Source: Flavobacterium ichthyis (GTDB taxonomy: Bacteria > Bacteroidota > Bacteroidia > Flavobacteriales > Flavobacteriaceae). From it: a stretch of DNA of 64,000 bases. The stretch lies in the NCBI RefSeq assembly GCF_009915155.1, contig NZ_JAABLM010000013.1:1-64000 (forward strand). The letters run 5' to 3'. The notes beneath the pieces are model-generated. The model made no database searches, had not been told where the DNA came from, and saw nothing but the letters and a program-made list of their open reading frames with translations. Positions 9,253-17,391 of this stretch are shown here, piece after piece. Both the position numbers and the translations under genes were made by a program. Every line of letters begins with the position of its first letter. Position 1 is the first letter of the stretch.

Positions 9253-9663
9253 ATGGAAAATTCATTCAAAAAACTCGCACAATATACGTACTCGAGCGAG
9301 GCAATTGTTGTGAAAGGTAAGTTAGAATCGGAAGGTATAGAAGTATTTTTGCGGGATCATTTTACAATCGATACAGATCCGATGGTAAGTAACGCAATTG
9401 GTGGTGTCAAACTTTTTGTAAAAGAAACAGATTACGAAAATGCAACAAAAATTTTATCGGAAATCAGCGATTTTTCTTTAGACGATAGTGGAAAACCTAT
9501 TGAATGTCCGCACTGTGGTGCTCAAAAAGCACAACTATTTACCAGCATCACCGATTTTAAATCGCTGATTTCGTTCCTCGTTTCTATGTTTTTTGTGATA
9601 CTGCCGTTTTACACCAAATACAAATACCACTGCGAAAATTGTAATAAAGAATTTTCCTTATAG
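9253..9663 (+). CDS. DUF2007 domain protein with a membrane-interrupted zinc ribbon
   Basis: A 136-residue protein. Residues 1-72 match the DUF2007 (putative signal-transducing) fold: SSEAIVVKGKLESEGIEVFLRD and GVKLFVKETDYENA are typical. The C-terminal half has two Cys pairs (CPHC at 85-88 and CENC near the C-terminus) separated by a hydrophobic segment (about residues 100-120), so a zinc ribbon appears to be split around one membrane span. It lies 22 bp after the YcxB-like gene. The function is unknown. A long inverted repeat begins 4 nt after its stop and may mark the end of the transcript. Confidence 0.7.
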   Translation: MENSFKKLAQYTYSSEAIVVKGKLESEGIEVFLRDHFTIDTDPMVSNAIGGVKLFVKETDYENATKILSEISDFSLDDSGKPIECPHCGAQKAQLFTSITDFKSLISFLVSMFFVILPFYTKYKYHCENCNKEFSL

Positions 9664-9667
9664 ATAA

Positions 9668-9712
9668 AGCCACGAATTCACAAATTGATAATAAATTCGT
9701 GAATTCGTGGCT
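9668..9712. repeat. 19-bp-arm inverted repeat between convergent genes
   Basis: AGCCACGAATTCACAAATT (9668-9686) pairs with 9694-9712 with a single mismatch, around a 7-nt loop (GATAATA). It lies between the convergent DUF2007 and TerC genes, 4 nt after the former's stop. There is no T-run, so it is not a classical terminator. It could be a 3'-end-stabilising hairpin or a dispersed palindromic repeat. Confidence 0.75.
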
Positions 9713-9756
9713 AAACAAATAATCAGTGGCAACAATCATTCGTAGCTTAAAAAAAA

Positions 9757-10530
9757 CTAACTCGCTTTTTTCCGCATTTTCATATTCAAAAATTCCACCG
9801 CAAGCGAAAAAGCAATCGCAAAATATAAATAACCTTTTGGAACTGCCCCAACGTGTTGTCCTGCCAATTCCGCACCAGATAGATGCATACTTTCGGTAAT
9901 CAACATAAACCCAATTAGGATTAAAAACGCCAAACCTAAAATTTGGATCGACGGATTTCTGTTTACGAAATTTCCTACCGGAACCGCAAAAAGCATCATC
10001 ACCCCAACCGATATCACAACAGCCGTAATCATAATTGGCAACGCACCTTCAATCCCGCTGGTCATTCCAACAGCCGTCAAAATGGAATCGACCGAAAAAA
10101 TTAAATCAATCAACAAAATCTGGAAAATCACATTCCCGAAAGATTTTTTCGCTGAAATTTTCAATTCCTTTTCTTCTTCGCCTTTATGGTCCACTTTTTC
10201 GTGAATTTCCTTGGTACTTTTATAAATCAAAAATAAACCTCCCAATAGCAAAATCAGGGCTTGACCGGTAATATCTGCCTTTAAAAATCCCCAATCAAAG
10301 CTAAACCAAGGTTTTTTCATGGCGATTAAAAGTGTGATTCCAAAAAGCAATGCAATTCTCATGAACATCGCCAAGAATAATCCGAGTCGGGTAGCTTTTT
10401 TTCGCTTTTCTTCGGGTAATTTTCCGGTTACGATTGAGATAAAAATGATGTTGTCAATTCCTAAAATTATTTCAAGAAAAGTCAATGTTAGCAAGGCAAT
10501 CCAAGCATCTGGGTTTGAAAAAACTTCCAT
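9757..10530 (-). CDS. TerC family integral membrane protein
   Basis: A 257-residue inner-membrane protein with seven or more hydrophobic segments. The TerC signature is clear: LEIILGIDNIIFISI near residues 19-33, with its acidic residues inside a membrane helix, and the second repeat DLIFSVDSILTAVG near 141-154. TerC/Alx-type proteins are linked to manganese or other divalent cation efflux and, in other bacteria, tellurite resistance. No ter genes are nearby, so a metal-efflux role is more likely than tellurite. A lipoprotein gene lies 12 bp upstream on the same strand. Confidence 0.88.
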   Translation of the reverse strand: MEVFSNPDAWIALLTLTFLEIILGIDNIIFISIVTGKLPEEKRKKATRLGLFLAMFMRIALLFGITLLIAMKKPWFSFDWGFLKADITGQALILLLGGLFLIYKSTKEIHEKVDHKGEEEKELKISAKKSFGNVIFQILLIDLIFSVDSILTAVGMTSGIEGALPIMITAVVISVGVMMLFAVPVGNFVNRNPSIQILGLAFLILIGFMLITESMHLSGAELAGQHVGAVPKGYLYFAIAFSLAVEFLNMKMRKKAS

Positions 10531-10542
10531 TTAAAATTGATG

Positions 10543-10917
10543 TTATTTAATTTTTGTAACCGTTCCTTTTTGTTTTTGGCTTTCGCCCAAATTTGAAAAT
10601 TCAAAGGTATAAGAATTTTCCGTAGTCGATAAAATTTTCATGTGAATTGCCTTTTTTTCCGCAATATTTTTTGGGCGCAATTTTTCTAAAACAAATTCAC
10701 AATCGTTAATCCATCGTACTGTCGAGGTGTCTGTTTTTCCTTCATAAGTGTCAATTTCAATCGAGTCATTTCTTACAAAAAACGACTTTTTTTTGACGCC
10801 ATTTACTTCATATTCAAACTCAAATTTGCCCGTTTTAAAATCTTGGCATTCGCGTTTCACTTCATAGCAAGACATTGTGGTTGCTGCTAAAACCGTCAGT
10901 AGTAACAATCTTTTCAT
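10543..10917 (-). CDS. Small lipoprotein of unknown function
   Basis: A 124-residue protein with a signal peptide and lipobox (AATTMSC, Cys at about residue 17), so probably lipid-anchored. The ATG at 10917 is chosen because it places the signal peptide at the N-terminus; the frame could start 35 codons earlier, but that stretch contains a repeat-like GC-rich hairpin. The mature part has the conserved blocks CQDFKTGKFEF and KILSTTENSYTFEF. Homologues in public flavobacterial genomes are, as I recall, sometimes labelled DNA topoisomerase IV. Nothing here supports that: it has no topoisomerase motif and is exported. Confidence 0.75.
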   Translation of the reverse strand: MKRLLLLTVLAATTMSCYEVKRECQDFKTGKFEFEYEVNGVKKKSFFVRNDSIEIDTYEGKTDTSTVRWINDCEFVLEKLRPKNIAEKKAIHMKILSTTENSYTFEFSNLGESQKQKGTVTKIK

Positions 10918-10949
10918 GTTTATATTTTTAAGAAGCCAATCCAGTTTTT

Positions 10950-10985
10950 CGCTTCTCCCGAAACTTCGGGACGGGGCTAAAACTT
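10950..10985 (-). repeat. Fragment of a second repeat family (TTTTAGCCCCG head)
   Basis: Read on the minus strand this reads TTTTAGCCCCGTCCCGAAG and contains the hairpin CCCGAA-AC-TTCGGG (10958-10971). The same head style appears near 34148 and, in reverse, near 49497. It lies between the lipoprotein gene and DUF6095. Confidence 0.4.
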
Positions 10986-11076
10986 GTTCACCAATCTGCA
11001 GAATATTTAAAAAAAATTTCATATCATATTTTTCTAAAAAAACACCTGCGACTTTCGAAAGAAAATTTTGCTTTTT

Positions 11077-11301
11077 TCATGATTTTCCAAACATGCTGTT
11101 CATTATTTTTCTAATTCCAGAAAACATCAAGAAAATTGCGGCCAAACTCGCAATGATTCCCATGCCCAAAACCGGAATAAAAAACGGATGGTCTTCGTTT
11201 TTAAACGAACTATGAATGACTACCGGTCCTAAAAAAAATAGTGGTAAAGCCATGGACAAATATAAAATCCCTTTTTGTAAAATTTTTCTGTCGGTTTTCA
11301 T
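11077..11301 (-). CDS. DUF6095 family two-TM protein
   Basis: A 74-residue protein with two hydrophobic segments (about residues 12-30 and 41-64) separated by a short polar turn (KNEDHPF). It resembles the small Flavobacteriaceae family I recognise as DUF6095; its function is unknown. It begins 3 bp after the murQ stop and is therefore almost certainly translated from the same mRNA. That linkage to N-acetylmuramic acid metabolism is the only clue to its role. Confidence 0.72.
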   Translation of the reverse strand: MKTDRKILQKGILYLSMALPLFFLGPVVIHSSFKNEDHPFFIPVLGMGIIASLAAIFLMFSGIRKIMNSMFGKS

Positions 11302-11304
11302 GTT

Positions 11305-12117
11305 TTATGATTTGTAATTTTCAATGGCGTTGCGAACGTTGCCGAATCTTTCAATTAGGTTTGTCGCTTCATTTTCGTTGATTGACAGTTCATCCATCAC
11401 CATTTTTACAGCGCGACCCACTAATTTATGATTGCTCAGTTGCATGTCCACCATTTTATTTCCTTTCACTTTTCCCAGCTGAATCATCGTTGCCGTGGAA
11501 ATCATGTTCAAGACTAATTTTTGTGCGGTTCCGGCTTTCATGCGAGAACTTCCCGTAACAAATTCTGGTCCCACAATCACTTCGATGGGAAATTGTGCGG
11601 TTTGCGATAAGGGACTTCCGGCATTACAGGAAATGCTTCCGGTGGTGATATTATTTTCGTTGCATTTTTGCAAACCACCAATAACATAAGGCGTTGTTCC
11701 CGAAGCAGCTATGCCAATCACCACATCATTTTCGTTAATTTTCCACTCAGAAAGATCTATCCAAGCTTGGTTTTTGTCATCTTCGGCAAATTCTACCGCT
11801 TTGCGAATGGCGGTGTCGCCTCCGGCAATAATTCCAATAACCAAATCAAAAGGAACGCCAAAAGTGGGCGGACATTCTGAAGCATCTACAATTCCCAAGC
11901 GTCCTGAAGTTCCGGCTCCAATATAGAATAATCGGCCGCCTTTTTTCATTTGCGATACAATTTTTTCCACGAGTTTTTCTATTTCCGGTAGTGCTTTTTC
12001 TACCGCAAGTGGAACGGCTTGATCTTCTTGATTGATGTTTTTCAAGAGTTCGGAAACCGGCATTTTTTCGAGGTGGTTGTATTTTGAGGATTGTTCTGTG
12101 GTTTTGATAAATGTCAT
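11305..12117 (-). CDS. murQ: N-acetylmuramic acid 6-phosphate etherase
   Basis: A 270-residue cytoplasmic SIS-domain lyase that cleaves the D-lactyl ether of MurNAc-6-phosphate to give GlcNAc-6-phosphate and D-lactate in peptidoglycan recycling. Family motifs are FYIGAGTSGRLGIVDASECPP and GIAASGTTPYV, followed by MKAGTAQKLVLNM and the C-terminal helical part. The ATG at 12117 is preferred over one eight codons upstream because the promoter element TATATTTG (12139-12146) leaves a short leader and the family begins MTFIKTTEQ-like. DUF6095 follows 3 bp later. A GlcNAc-kinase-like gene is far away, at 49.6 kb. Confidence 0.94.
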   Translation of the reverse strand: MTFIKTTEQSSKYNHLEKMPVSELLKNINQEDQAVPLAVEKALPEIEKLVEKIVSQMKKGGRLFYIGAGTSGRLGIVDASECPPTFGVPFDLVIGIIAGGDTAIRKAVEFAEDDKNQAWIDLSEWKINENDVVIGIAASGTTPYVIGGLQKCNENNITTGSISCNAGSPLSQTAQFPIEVIVGPEFVTGSSRMKAGTAQKLVLNMISTATMIQLGKVKGNKMVDMQLSNHKLVGRAVKMVMDELSINENEATNLIERFGNVRNAIENYKS

Positions 12118-12138
12118 AAACGGTACGAAATTATATCC

Positions 12139-12146
12139 CAAATATA
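12139..12146 (-). promoter_or_regulatory. Probable -7 element of the murQ promoter
   Basis: The minus strand reads TATATTTG, an exact match to TAnnTTTG, 22-29 bp before the murQ ATG at 12117. It directly abuts the tail of repeat copy B; no -33 TTG is visible inside the repeat. Confidence 0.5.
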
Positions 12147-12151
12147 CGAAG

Positions 12152-12278
12152 TTTGCACGGGTTTGCGTGAGCGATAGCAGCGAAAATCCTTTATTTTTTT
12201 TGTAAAGATTGTGCTTGGTGAAGACAACAGAAAAAAATAAAGATTGTAGCGAATAGCGCGACCCGAAGGGACACGCCC
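12152..12278 (-). repeat. Dispersed structured intergenic repeat, copy B
   Basis: On the minus strand it begins GGGCGTGTCCCTTCGGGT and ends CACGCAAACCCGTGCAAA. The central hairpin pairs ATCTTTATTTTTTT with AAAAAAAATAAAGGAT. The primary sequence of the arm differs from copies A and E while pairing is kept. It starts 16 nt after the ZIP transporter stop, in the sense direction, and its tail touches the murQ promoter. Confidence 0.75.
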
Positions 12279-12294
12279 AAAAAATAAATTTTAT

Positions 12295-13107
12295 TTAACT
12301 TAAAAAATAAGCCGACACAATTCCGATGGCTATCATGGCCAATTTGGCAAAGTTAAACTTGTGATTTTCACTGCTTTCGAAAATAATAGTTGACGATATG
12401 TGGAATAAAATTCCGATGACTACAGCAGAAATTTCGGTGTAATATTGCTCAAGTTGCGGCGAAAATTCTGAAGCAAAAGTTCCCAAAGGTGTCATGAACG
12501 CGAAAGTGATCATGAAGAAAAATATGGCGGTTTTGTTGAGTTTTGCGTTGAGAAAAAAGGAAGTCAAAATGACGGCAATTGGTAAGTGATGAATGGCGAT
12601 TCCTAATGCTAAATCGTTGTGATGGCTTACAGGAAATCCTTCTAAAAGCGCATGAATACACAAACTTAGGAATAAAAGCCACGGCATTTTTGTCATTTCG
12701 TGGTGTCCGTGAACGTGACCGTGTTCGGCACCTTTTGAGAAAAATTCTAAGATAATTTGGAATAAAATTCCAAGCATAATGTAAATGCCAATTTTTCCCG
12801 ATGGATGATGGTGTTCATGGTCGTGATGTTCGTGTGCTACTTGGTCGTGATGATTGTGATTGGTATGATTGTGATCGTGGATTTCAGGAGTGTGAGATTC
12901 TGCTATTTGAGTTTCTAAACCGTGATTATTAGCCGATTCATAAACTTCCGGCAAAAGATGCATTACAGTGATAGACAGCAAGAAAGCACCGCTGAATGCC
13001 ATTAATAGTTTAAGGTTGGTTTTTTTGGTAGGTTTTAAAAATAAGGCTACCGCATAACCCAAAATTACCGAAAGTAAAGGTAAAATATAATACGATCCTG
13101 GAAACAT
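12295..13107 (-). CDS. ZIP family divalent metal transporter
   Basis: A 270-residue inner-membrane protein with about eight hydrophobic segments. It has the histidine-containing TM motif HALLEGFPVSHHNDLALGIAIHH typical of ZIP (zinc/iron uptake) proteins. Between TM2 and TM3 lies a long His/Asp-rich loop (about residues 65-105) with many HDHNH and HHDHEHHH clusters, expected to bind zinc or another divalent metal. It starts 7 bp after the neighbouring methyltransferase stop. Repeat copy B separates it from murQ downstream. The metal specificity cannot be read from sequence. Confidence 0.9.
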   Translation of the reverse strand: MFPGSYYILPLLSVILGYAVALFLKPTKKTNLKLLMAFSGAFLLSITVMHLLPEVYESANNHGLETQIAESHTPEIHDHNHTNHNHHDQVAHEHHDHEHHHPSGKIGIYIMLGILFQIILEFFSKGAEHGHVHGHHEMTKMPWLLFLSLCIHALLEGFPVSHHNDLALGIAIHHLPIAVILTSFFLNAKLNKTAIFFFMITFAFMTPLGTFASEFSPQLEQYYTEISAVVIGILFHISSTIIFESSENHKFNFAKLAMIAIGIVSAYFLS

Positions 13108-13114
13108 TTTTTAT

Positions 13115-13846
13115 TTATTTAAAAACCATTATGAGACGCTCGCTCTCATTTTTGTAAAATTTTCTCAATTTGTAATCGCCGAAAATATCGAGCAGATAAA
13201 TGCCACAATTTTCCATCATTTTTTCGAAATCTTCCAGCGTGATGGCTTTTACTTTTTCGGTGAAATGGTAGTCTTCGCCTTTATCTTTAAACGAAATTTC
13301 TTTGGTAATATATCCGTCATCAACGTATCTTTTGATATGAAAATCAATGCCTTCTACTGATTTAGTTTCTTCAGGAACGAGGTTTTTAATCACTTGATGC
13401 ACATTCATAAAATCGATTACGGCAAAACCGGTTTCATTTAAACTTTCATGAATAGCTTTGAGGGTTTTTTGGTTGTCTTCGGGATTTTCGAAGTAACCAA
13501 AACTAGTGAACAAATTAAAAATAGCATCAAATTTTTCTGCCAAAGGTTCGCGCATATCGTGAACGGCAAAATGCAGGTTTTCATTTTCGAAATTTTTGGC
13601 TTCGTTGATACTATTTTCCGACAAATCTACTCCTGTGACATCATAACCAATTTGATTGAGATAGATGGAATGACGACCTCTGCCACAAGCCAAATCTAAA
13701 ATTTTTGCGTTTTCGGGAAGGTTTAAATATTGGGTAATATTTTCCATAAACACTTGTGCTTCTGCATAATCGCGGTCTTTGTAAAGAATGTGATAATATG
13801 GTGTGTTGAACCACGAAGCAAACCAAGGGTTGTTTTCTTTGAGCAT
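13115..13846 (-). CDS. Class I SAM-dependent methyltransferase
   Basis: A 243-residue soluble protein with a Rossmann methyltransferase core. Motif I is ILDLACGRGRHSIYLNQIGYDVTGVDLS at about residues 44-71, with the acidic end of strand 2 (GVDLS) that binds the SAM ribose. The substrate is not evident. The N-terminus (NNPWFASWFNTPYYHILYKDRDYAEAQ) is characteristic of a conserved Bacteroidota group. It is the first gene of a minus-strand pair with the ZIP transporter (7 bp gap) and is divergent from the rRNA methyltransferase at 13926. Confidence 0.85.
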   Translation of the reverse strand: MLKENNPWFASWFNTPYYHILYKDRDYAEAQVFMENITQYLNLPENAKILDLACGRGRHSIYLNQIGYDVTGVDLSENSINEAKNFENENLHFAVHDMREPLAEKFDAIFNLFTSFGYFENPEDNQKTLKAIHESLNETGFAVIDFMNVHQVIKNLVPEETKSVEGIDFHIKRYVDDGYITKEISFKDKGEDYHFTEKVKAITLEDFEKMMENCGIYLLDIFGDYKLRKFYKNESERLIMVFK

Positions 13847-13849
13847 CAG

Positions 13850-13882
13850 TTTGAATTAAGCCGCAAAATTAGTGTATTTTTG
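13850..13882 (+). promoter_or_regulatory. Promoter of the THUMP methyltransferase gene
   Basis: TTTG at 13850-13853 and TATTTTTG at 13875-13882, separated by 21 bp, match the Bacteroidota pattern TTTG-N17-23-TAnnTTTG. It lies about 44 bp before the ATG at 13926. Confidence 0.6.
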
Positions 13883-13925
13883 CCGAATGTAAATAAATTA
13901 TTTGCATGGGAAATGACACTTTATC

Positions 13926-15083
13926 ATGGAAAATTTTAAGATGATTGCCAAAACCTTTTTTGGTTTTGAAGAAATATTAGAACAAGAATTGTTGAAACTT
14001 GGAGCGCAACAAGTGGAAAAAGGCGTGAGGATGGTGCAGTTTGTGGGGGATAAAGGTTTTATGTACAAATCGAATTTGGCTTTGCGAACCGCTTTAAAAA
14101 TTTTAAAACCCATTCATAAATTTCGTGCAGGAAATGAAAATGGCTTGTATCACGGTATTCGCAGCATTGATTGGTCAAAATACCTTCATTCAAGTAAAAC
14201 TTTTGTAATAGATGCTACGGTTCATTCCGATTTTTTTCGTCATTCGCAATTTGTGGCGCAAAAAGCCAAAGATGCAATTGTAGATCAGTTTCGGGATAAA
14301 TTTGGTTCTCGACCAAGCATTGATAAAGATTACCCGGATTTACGAATTAATATTCACATTGATCGCGACCAAATCACGGTTTCTTTAGATACTTCTGGTG
14401 CTTCCTTACATCATCGTGGTTATAAAACGGCAACAAATATTGCACCTATAAATGAAGTTTTAGCGGCCGGAATTTTGTTGCTTTCAGGTTGGGACGGACA
14501 AAGTGATTTTTTAGATCCTATGTGTGGTTCCGGAACATTTTTGGCGGAAGCCGCAATGATTGCTTGTAACATTCCAGCGAATATTAACAGAAGAGAATTT
14601 GCTTTCGAAAAGTGGAACGATTGGGATAATGAATTATTTGATAAAGTTACTGATTCACTGTTAAATAAAACGCGTGACTTCAACTATACGATTAAAGGTT
14701 TTGACAAATCTCCTTCGGCGGTTATGAAGGCAAAAGACAACGTGAAAAATGCCAATTTAGAAGAATATATTTCGGTATCTGAACATAATTTTTTCCAAAG
14801 CGAAAAAGAGTCTGAAAGTAAATTACACATCGTTTTTAATCCACCTTATGGCGAAAGATTGGATATTGAAATGGAGCGTTTTTACAAAAATATTGGCGAT
14901 ACTTTGAAGCAAAATTATCCCGGAACAAACGCATGGTTCATTACGGCAAATCTTGAAGCACTAAAATTTGTAGGATTAAAACCTTCCCGAAAAATTAAGT
15001 TGTTTAACGGTAGTTTAGAGTCTCGGTTGGTAAAATACGAAATGTACGAAGGTTCAAAAAGAGCTAAATTTCAGGACTCGTAG
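13926..15083 (+). CDS. THUMP-domain 23S rRNA guanine-N2 methyltransferase (RlmL-type)
   Basis: A 385-residue protein. An N-terminal THUMP RNA-binding region (residues 1-160) is followed by a SAM-binding methyltransferase domain with motif I DPMCGSGTFLAEAA (about 196-209) and the catalytic NPPY motif in FNPPYGERL. This layout matches the RlmL/YcbY N-terminal half and related class I RNA N2-guanine methyltransferases. The RlmK half of the E. coli fusion is absent, as is usual outside Gammaproteobacteria. The exact target (G2445 in E. coli) is inferred from family. Confidence 0.88.
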   Translation: MENFKMIAKTFFGFEEILEQELLKLGAQQVEKGVRMVQFVGDKGFMYKSNLALRTALKILKPIHKFRAGNENGLYHGIRSIDWSKYLHSSKTFVIDATVHSDFFRHSQFVAQKAKDAIVDQFRDKFGSRPSIDKDYPDLRINIHIDRDQITVSLDTSGASLHHRGYKTATNIAPINEVLAAGILLLSGWDGQSDFLDPMCGSGTFLAEAAMIACNIPANINRREFAFEKWNDWDNELFDKVTDSLLNKTRDFNYTIKGFDKSPSAVMKAKDNVKNANLEEYISVSEHNFFQSEKESESKLHIVFNPPYGERLDIEMERFYKNIGDTLKQNYPGTNAWFITANLEALKFVGLKPSRKIKLFNGSLESRLVKYEMYEGSKRAKFQDS

Positions 15084-15133
15084 TTATACAATTTCTAAAG
15101 AAAATTATTTTTAAAATGCAAATTCAATAAAAA

Positions 15134-15367
15134 ATGAGTTTAAAAACCAGAGCTTTCGTCTATCAATTGTTGTGTTTCGCAGCGTTATTTATTCTTTTCA
15201 GATTTTTAATTGACGCTTTCACCAATCTCACCGGATTTTGGATTCCCTTGACAGCGTTTGTAATTGCTACAATCTTGGCTCCACAATTTCAGGCGGTTAG
15301 AACCAATGAGGGCGAAAAATTATTTATGAAATGGATTTTTATGAAAGGTATTAAACAGATTAAATAA
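15134..15367 (+). CDS. Small two-TM hypothetical protein
   Basis: A 77-residue protein with two hydrophobic segments (about residues 8-29 and 34-50) followed by a basic C-terminal tail (MKWIFMKGIKQIK). I do not recognise a named family. It begins 50 bp after the THUMP methyltransferase and 12 bp before the next membrane protein gene, so all three could share a transcript. It is small but consistent in codon use with its neighbours. Confidence 0.6.
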   Translation: MSLKTRAFVYQLLCFAALFILFRFLIDAFTNLTGFWIPLTAFVIATILAPQFQAVRTNEGEKLFMKWIFMKGIKQIK

Positions 15368-15379
15368 AGTAAAAAATAT

Positions 15380-16597
15380 ATGCGCCATTTAAAATTTATA
15401 GAAAGTGTATTTTTTGGTTATTTTATAAATTTTGTGTTGCTCATTTATTGCGTCACAAGATTTCTATTTTATAGCTCAATGGAGGCGGGTTATGGAGATG
15501 AAAATATTTTTATCTCTAATCTTGAATACCTAAAAACCGCTGGATTTATTGCTGCCGTGGAAAGCCAAATCTCCGTACCACATTCGATTTTGGTGTATCC
15601 TTTGACACTTATTTTCGAAACACACATTGCTTTGAGAATTGTCAATTTACTCTTGCTAATTACTTTAACTATTTATGTTTTTAAAAAATTTAAATGGAGA
15701 AATTATTTTTTACTATTGTTCTATTTGTTTTCGGGAAGCGCATTTTTTATTGGAACAAATGATGGATTATTTCACTTTTCATTGGTGATATTTATTCTAG
15801 AAAGCTATTTATATATCAATAGTAAAAAGCAATCTTTATCAATAGCATTAGTATTTTTGACAATTGCATTTTTTACAAGGGAGATGTTTATTCTATATTT
15901 ACCTTGCTGTCTATTTTTACTACTTGGGGCTTATAAAGTTCGTAAATTTGAAAAATTAGCGGATTTTGCGCCAGCGATAATTACTTTTTTAATATTTATC
16001 ATTCTAAATATACCAAGTATCTGCGAAAACCACGCCCTTTCTTATGAGAAGAAAGATGGAGTGGGTGGGAACACATGGGTAGAAAGACAATATTTGTCTC
16101 AGTTGTATGCCAACGAAGGAAAAATAAAAAATTATTCGCATGTTTCTTGGAATGAAGTCAGCGATTATAAGCTTAAATATGGAGAAAATTCACTGCCTAA
16201 AAACAGTTTTGAACATTTATATTTTGATATTAGTCTAACGTTAAAAGAATTTGTAAAAGATTTTCTTTACATGCTAAAAGATTCTATTAGGCAAATGGGG
16301 TTGACACAAATAATAATTTTTATTATCCCACTTGTATATATTCGTAGAAAACCAATTGAAGGGTTTGTAATTCCGTTAATATCATTATTGACCTATTTTA
16401 TATTTTCTTTAATTATTATCTCTTATGTCGAAATGCGTTGGTTGGTTCCAATAAGCATCGTATCTATCGTTTATTTCGAAAATTTTAGACTTGATTATAC
16501 TTCGAAAAATTGGAAACAAATATATTTTACTAACGTAGTTACTGTTAGCTTAATTATGATTTATGGTATTGTCAAACTTGTTCCAAAAATTATTTAA
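15380..16597 (+). CDS. Multi-pass membrane protein, possible GT-C type glycosyltransferase
   Basis: A 405-residue protein with about ten hydrophobic segments. After the first TM is an extracytoplasmic loop with AGYGDENIF (about residues 34-42). An acidic pair here is the position where GT-C glycosyltransferases (GT39/PMT and ArnT types) carry their catalytic or metal-binding residue. A hydrophilic loop of about 80 residues (roughly 210-290) is followed by three more TMs. I do not recognise a closer family, so the enzyme call is inference from topology and one motif. It ends at a bidirectional terminator. It looks notably AT-rich, which could reflect transfer or just membrane composition. Confidence 0.6.
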   Translation: MRHLKFIESVFFGYFINFVLLIYCVTRFLFYSSMEAGYGDENIFISNLEYLKTAGFIAAVESQISVPHSILVYPLTLIFETHIALRIVNLLLLITLTIYVFKKFKWRNYFLLLFYLFSGSAFFIGTNDGLFHFSLVIFILESYLYINSKKQSLSIALVFLTIAFFTREMFILYLPCCLFLLLGAYKVRKFEKLADFAPAIITFLIFIILNIPSICENHALSYEKKDGVGGNTWVERQYLSQLYANEGKIKNYSHVSWNEVSDYKLKYGENSLPKNSFEHLYFDISLTLKEFVKDFLYMLKDSIRQMGLTQIIIFIIPLVYIRRKPIEGFVIPLISLLTYFIFSLIIISYVEMRWLVPISIVSIVYFENFRLDYTSKNWKQIYFTNVVTVSLIMIYGIVKLVPKII

Positions 16598-16624
16598 AGT
16601 TGTAGCTGTCATTTAACAAAAAAT

Positions 16625-16658
16625 AAAAAAGCGGAACCAAATTGATTCCGCTTTTTTT
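16625..16658. terminator. Bidirectional terminator between convergent genes
   Basis: AAAAAAGCGGAA (16625-16636) pairs with TTCCGCTTTTTT (16646-16657) around a 9-nt loop. A-run and T-run flank the stem, so it works in both directions, for the GT-C-like gene on plus and the DUF6048 gene on minus. Confidence 0.88.
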
Positions 16659-17391
16659 ATGGCTTTTCTATGCTTTTTACTTTTTGCTGCTTTTTATACA
16701 ACGGAATAAAATAACTCACGGTGTAATTAAATCCTACGCCAAAACTTCCGTCATAAGTCCTATTAAAGCCTGGAATGTAAAGATTGTCAAAATCGTTAGG
16801 TTTTTTATTTGATACCAAATAATTTAATCTTACGCTAAATCCCATAAAAAGGTTATCGAAAATTTCCGCTTTCATTCCCGCCACAAATTCCAGCCAATGC
16901 GCTGACAAGCCGTCAAAACTTCTGCTTTCGGTAATGACACTTTCATTGCTAAAATACGGATTAGGATTATAAATTGTATAACTGTTCAATTCCTGAGAAA
17001 AAGTACTAAAACCGTATCGTGCTCCAATGGTAATCATGTTTTCCATGTCTAACCAATTGTCATATAAATTATAATCGGCTCCAAATTTTACAAAAGTTCC
17101 TTTAGTGGTAAAATTCAGTTGGGGTTCGTTAGTAGTTTTGTTTTCATTTCCAAATTCGCCAGCGATGTATATTTTTTTATTGAAACGATAATCGGCTGTA
17201 ATTTCAAAACCTTTGTATTCTTTATCGTAGAAACTACGGGCAATTTTAAACAAATCTACGCCAACTCTCAAACCGTATCTGTCTGGAAATTTTTGCGCAA
17301 CAATCGTGTCTGTTGCAGGTTCCTGAGCCGAAATGTTCGCACAAAACAGCAAACAGAAAAAATTAAAAATAAAAATTGAGGTGTGCTTCAT
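16657..17391 (-). CDS. DUF6048-like outer-membrane beta-barrel protein
   Basis: About 244 residues with an N-terminal signal peptide (KHTSIFIFNFFCLLFCANISAQ) and a body of alternating aromatic beta strands, typical of a small outer-membrane barrel. It resembles the Flavobacteriaceae family I recognise as DUF6048. The start at 17391 (or the Met two codons earlier at 17397) puts the signal peptide at the N-terminus. It overlaps the end of the preceding DUF6452 lipoprotein gene by about 30 bp, so translation is probably coupled. The function is unknown. Confidence 0.75.
   Translation of the reverse strand: MKHTSIFIFNFFCLLFCANISAQEPATDTIVAQKFPDRYGLRVGVDLFKIARSFYDKEYKGFEITADYRFNKKIYIAGEFGNENKTTNEPQLNFTTKGTFVKFGADYNLYDNWLDMENMITIGARYGFSTFSQELNSYTIYNPNPYFSNESVITESRSFDGLSAHWLEFVAGMKAEIFDNLFMGFSVRLNYLVSNKKPNDFDNLYIPGFNRTYDGSFGVGFNYTVSYFIPLYKKQQKVKSIEKP

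Noticed and set aside
12799..12890. Short repeated GTGATG/CATGGTCGTG strings in the ZIP gene, at first sight like a repeat array
   Set aside because: They are simply codons of the His/Asp-rich metal-binding loop.
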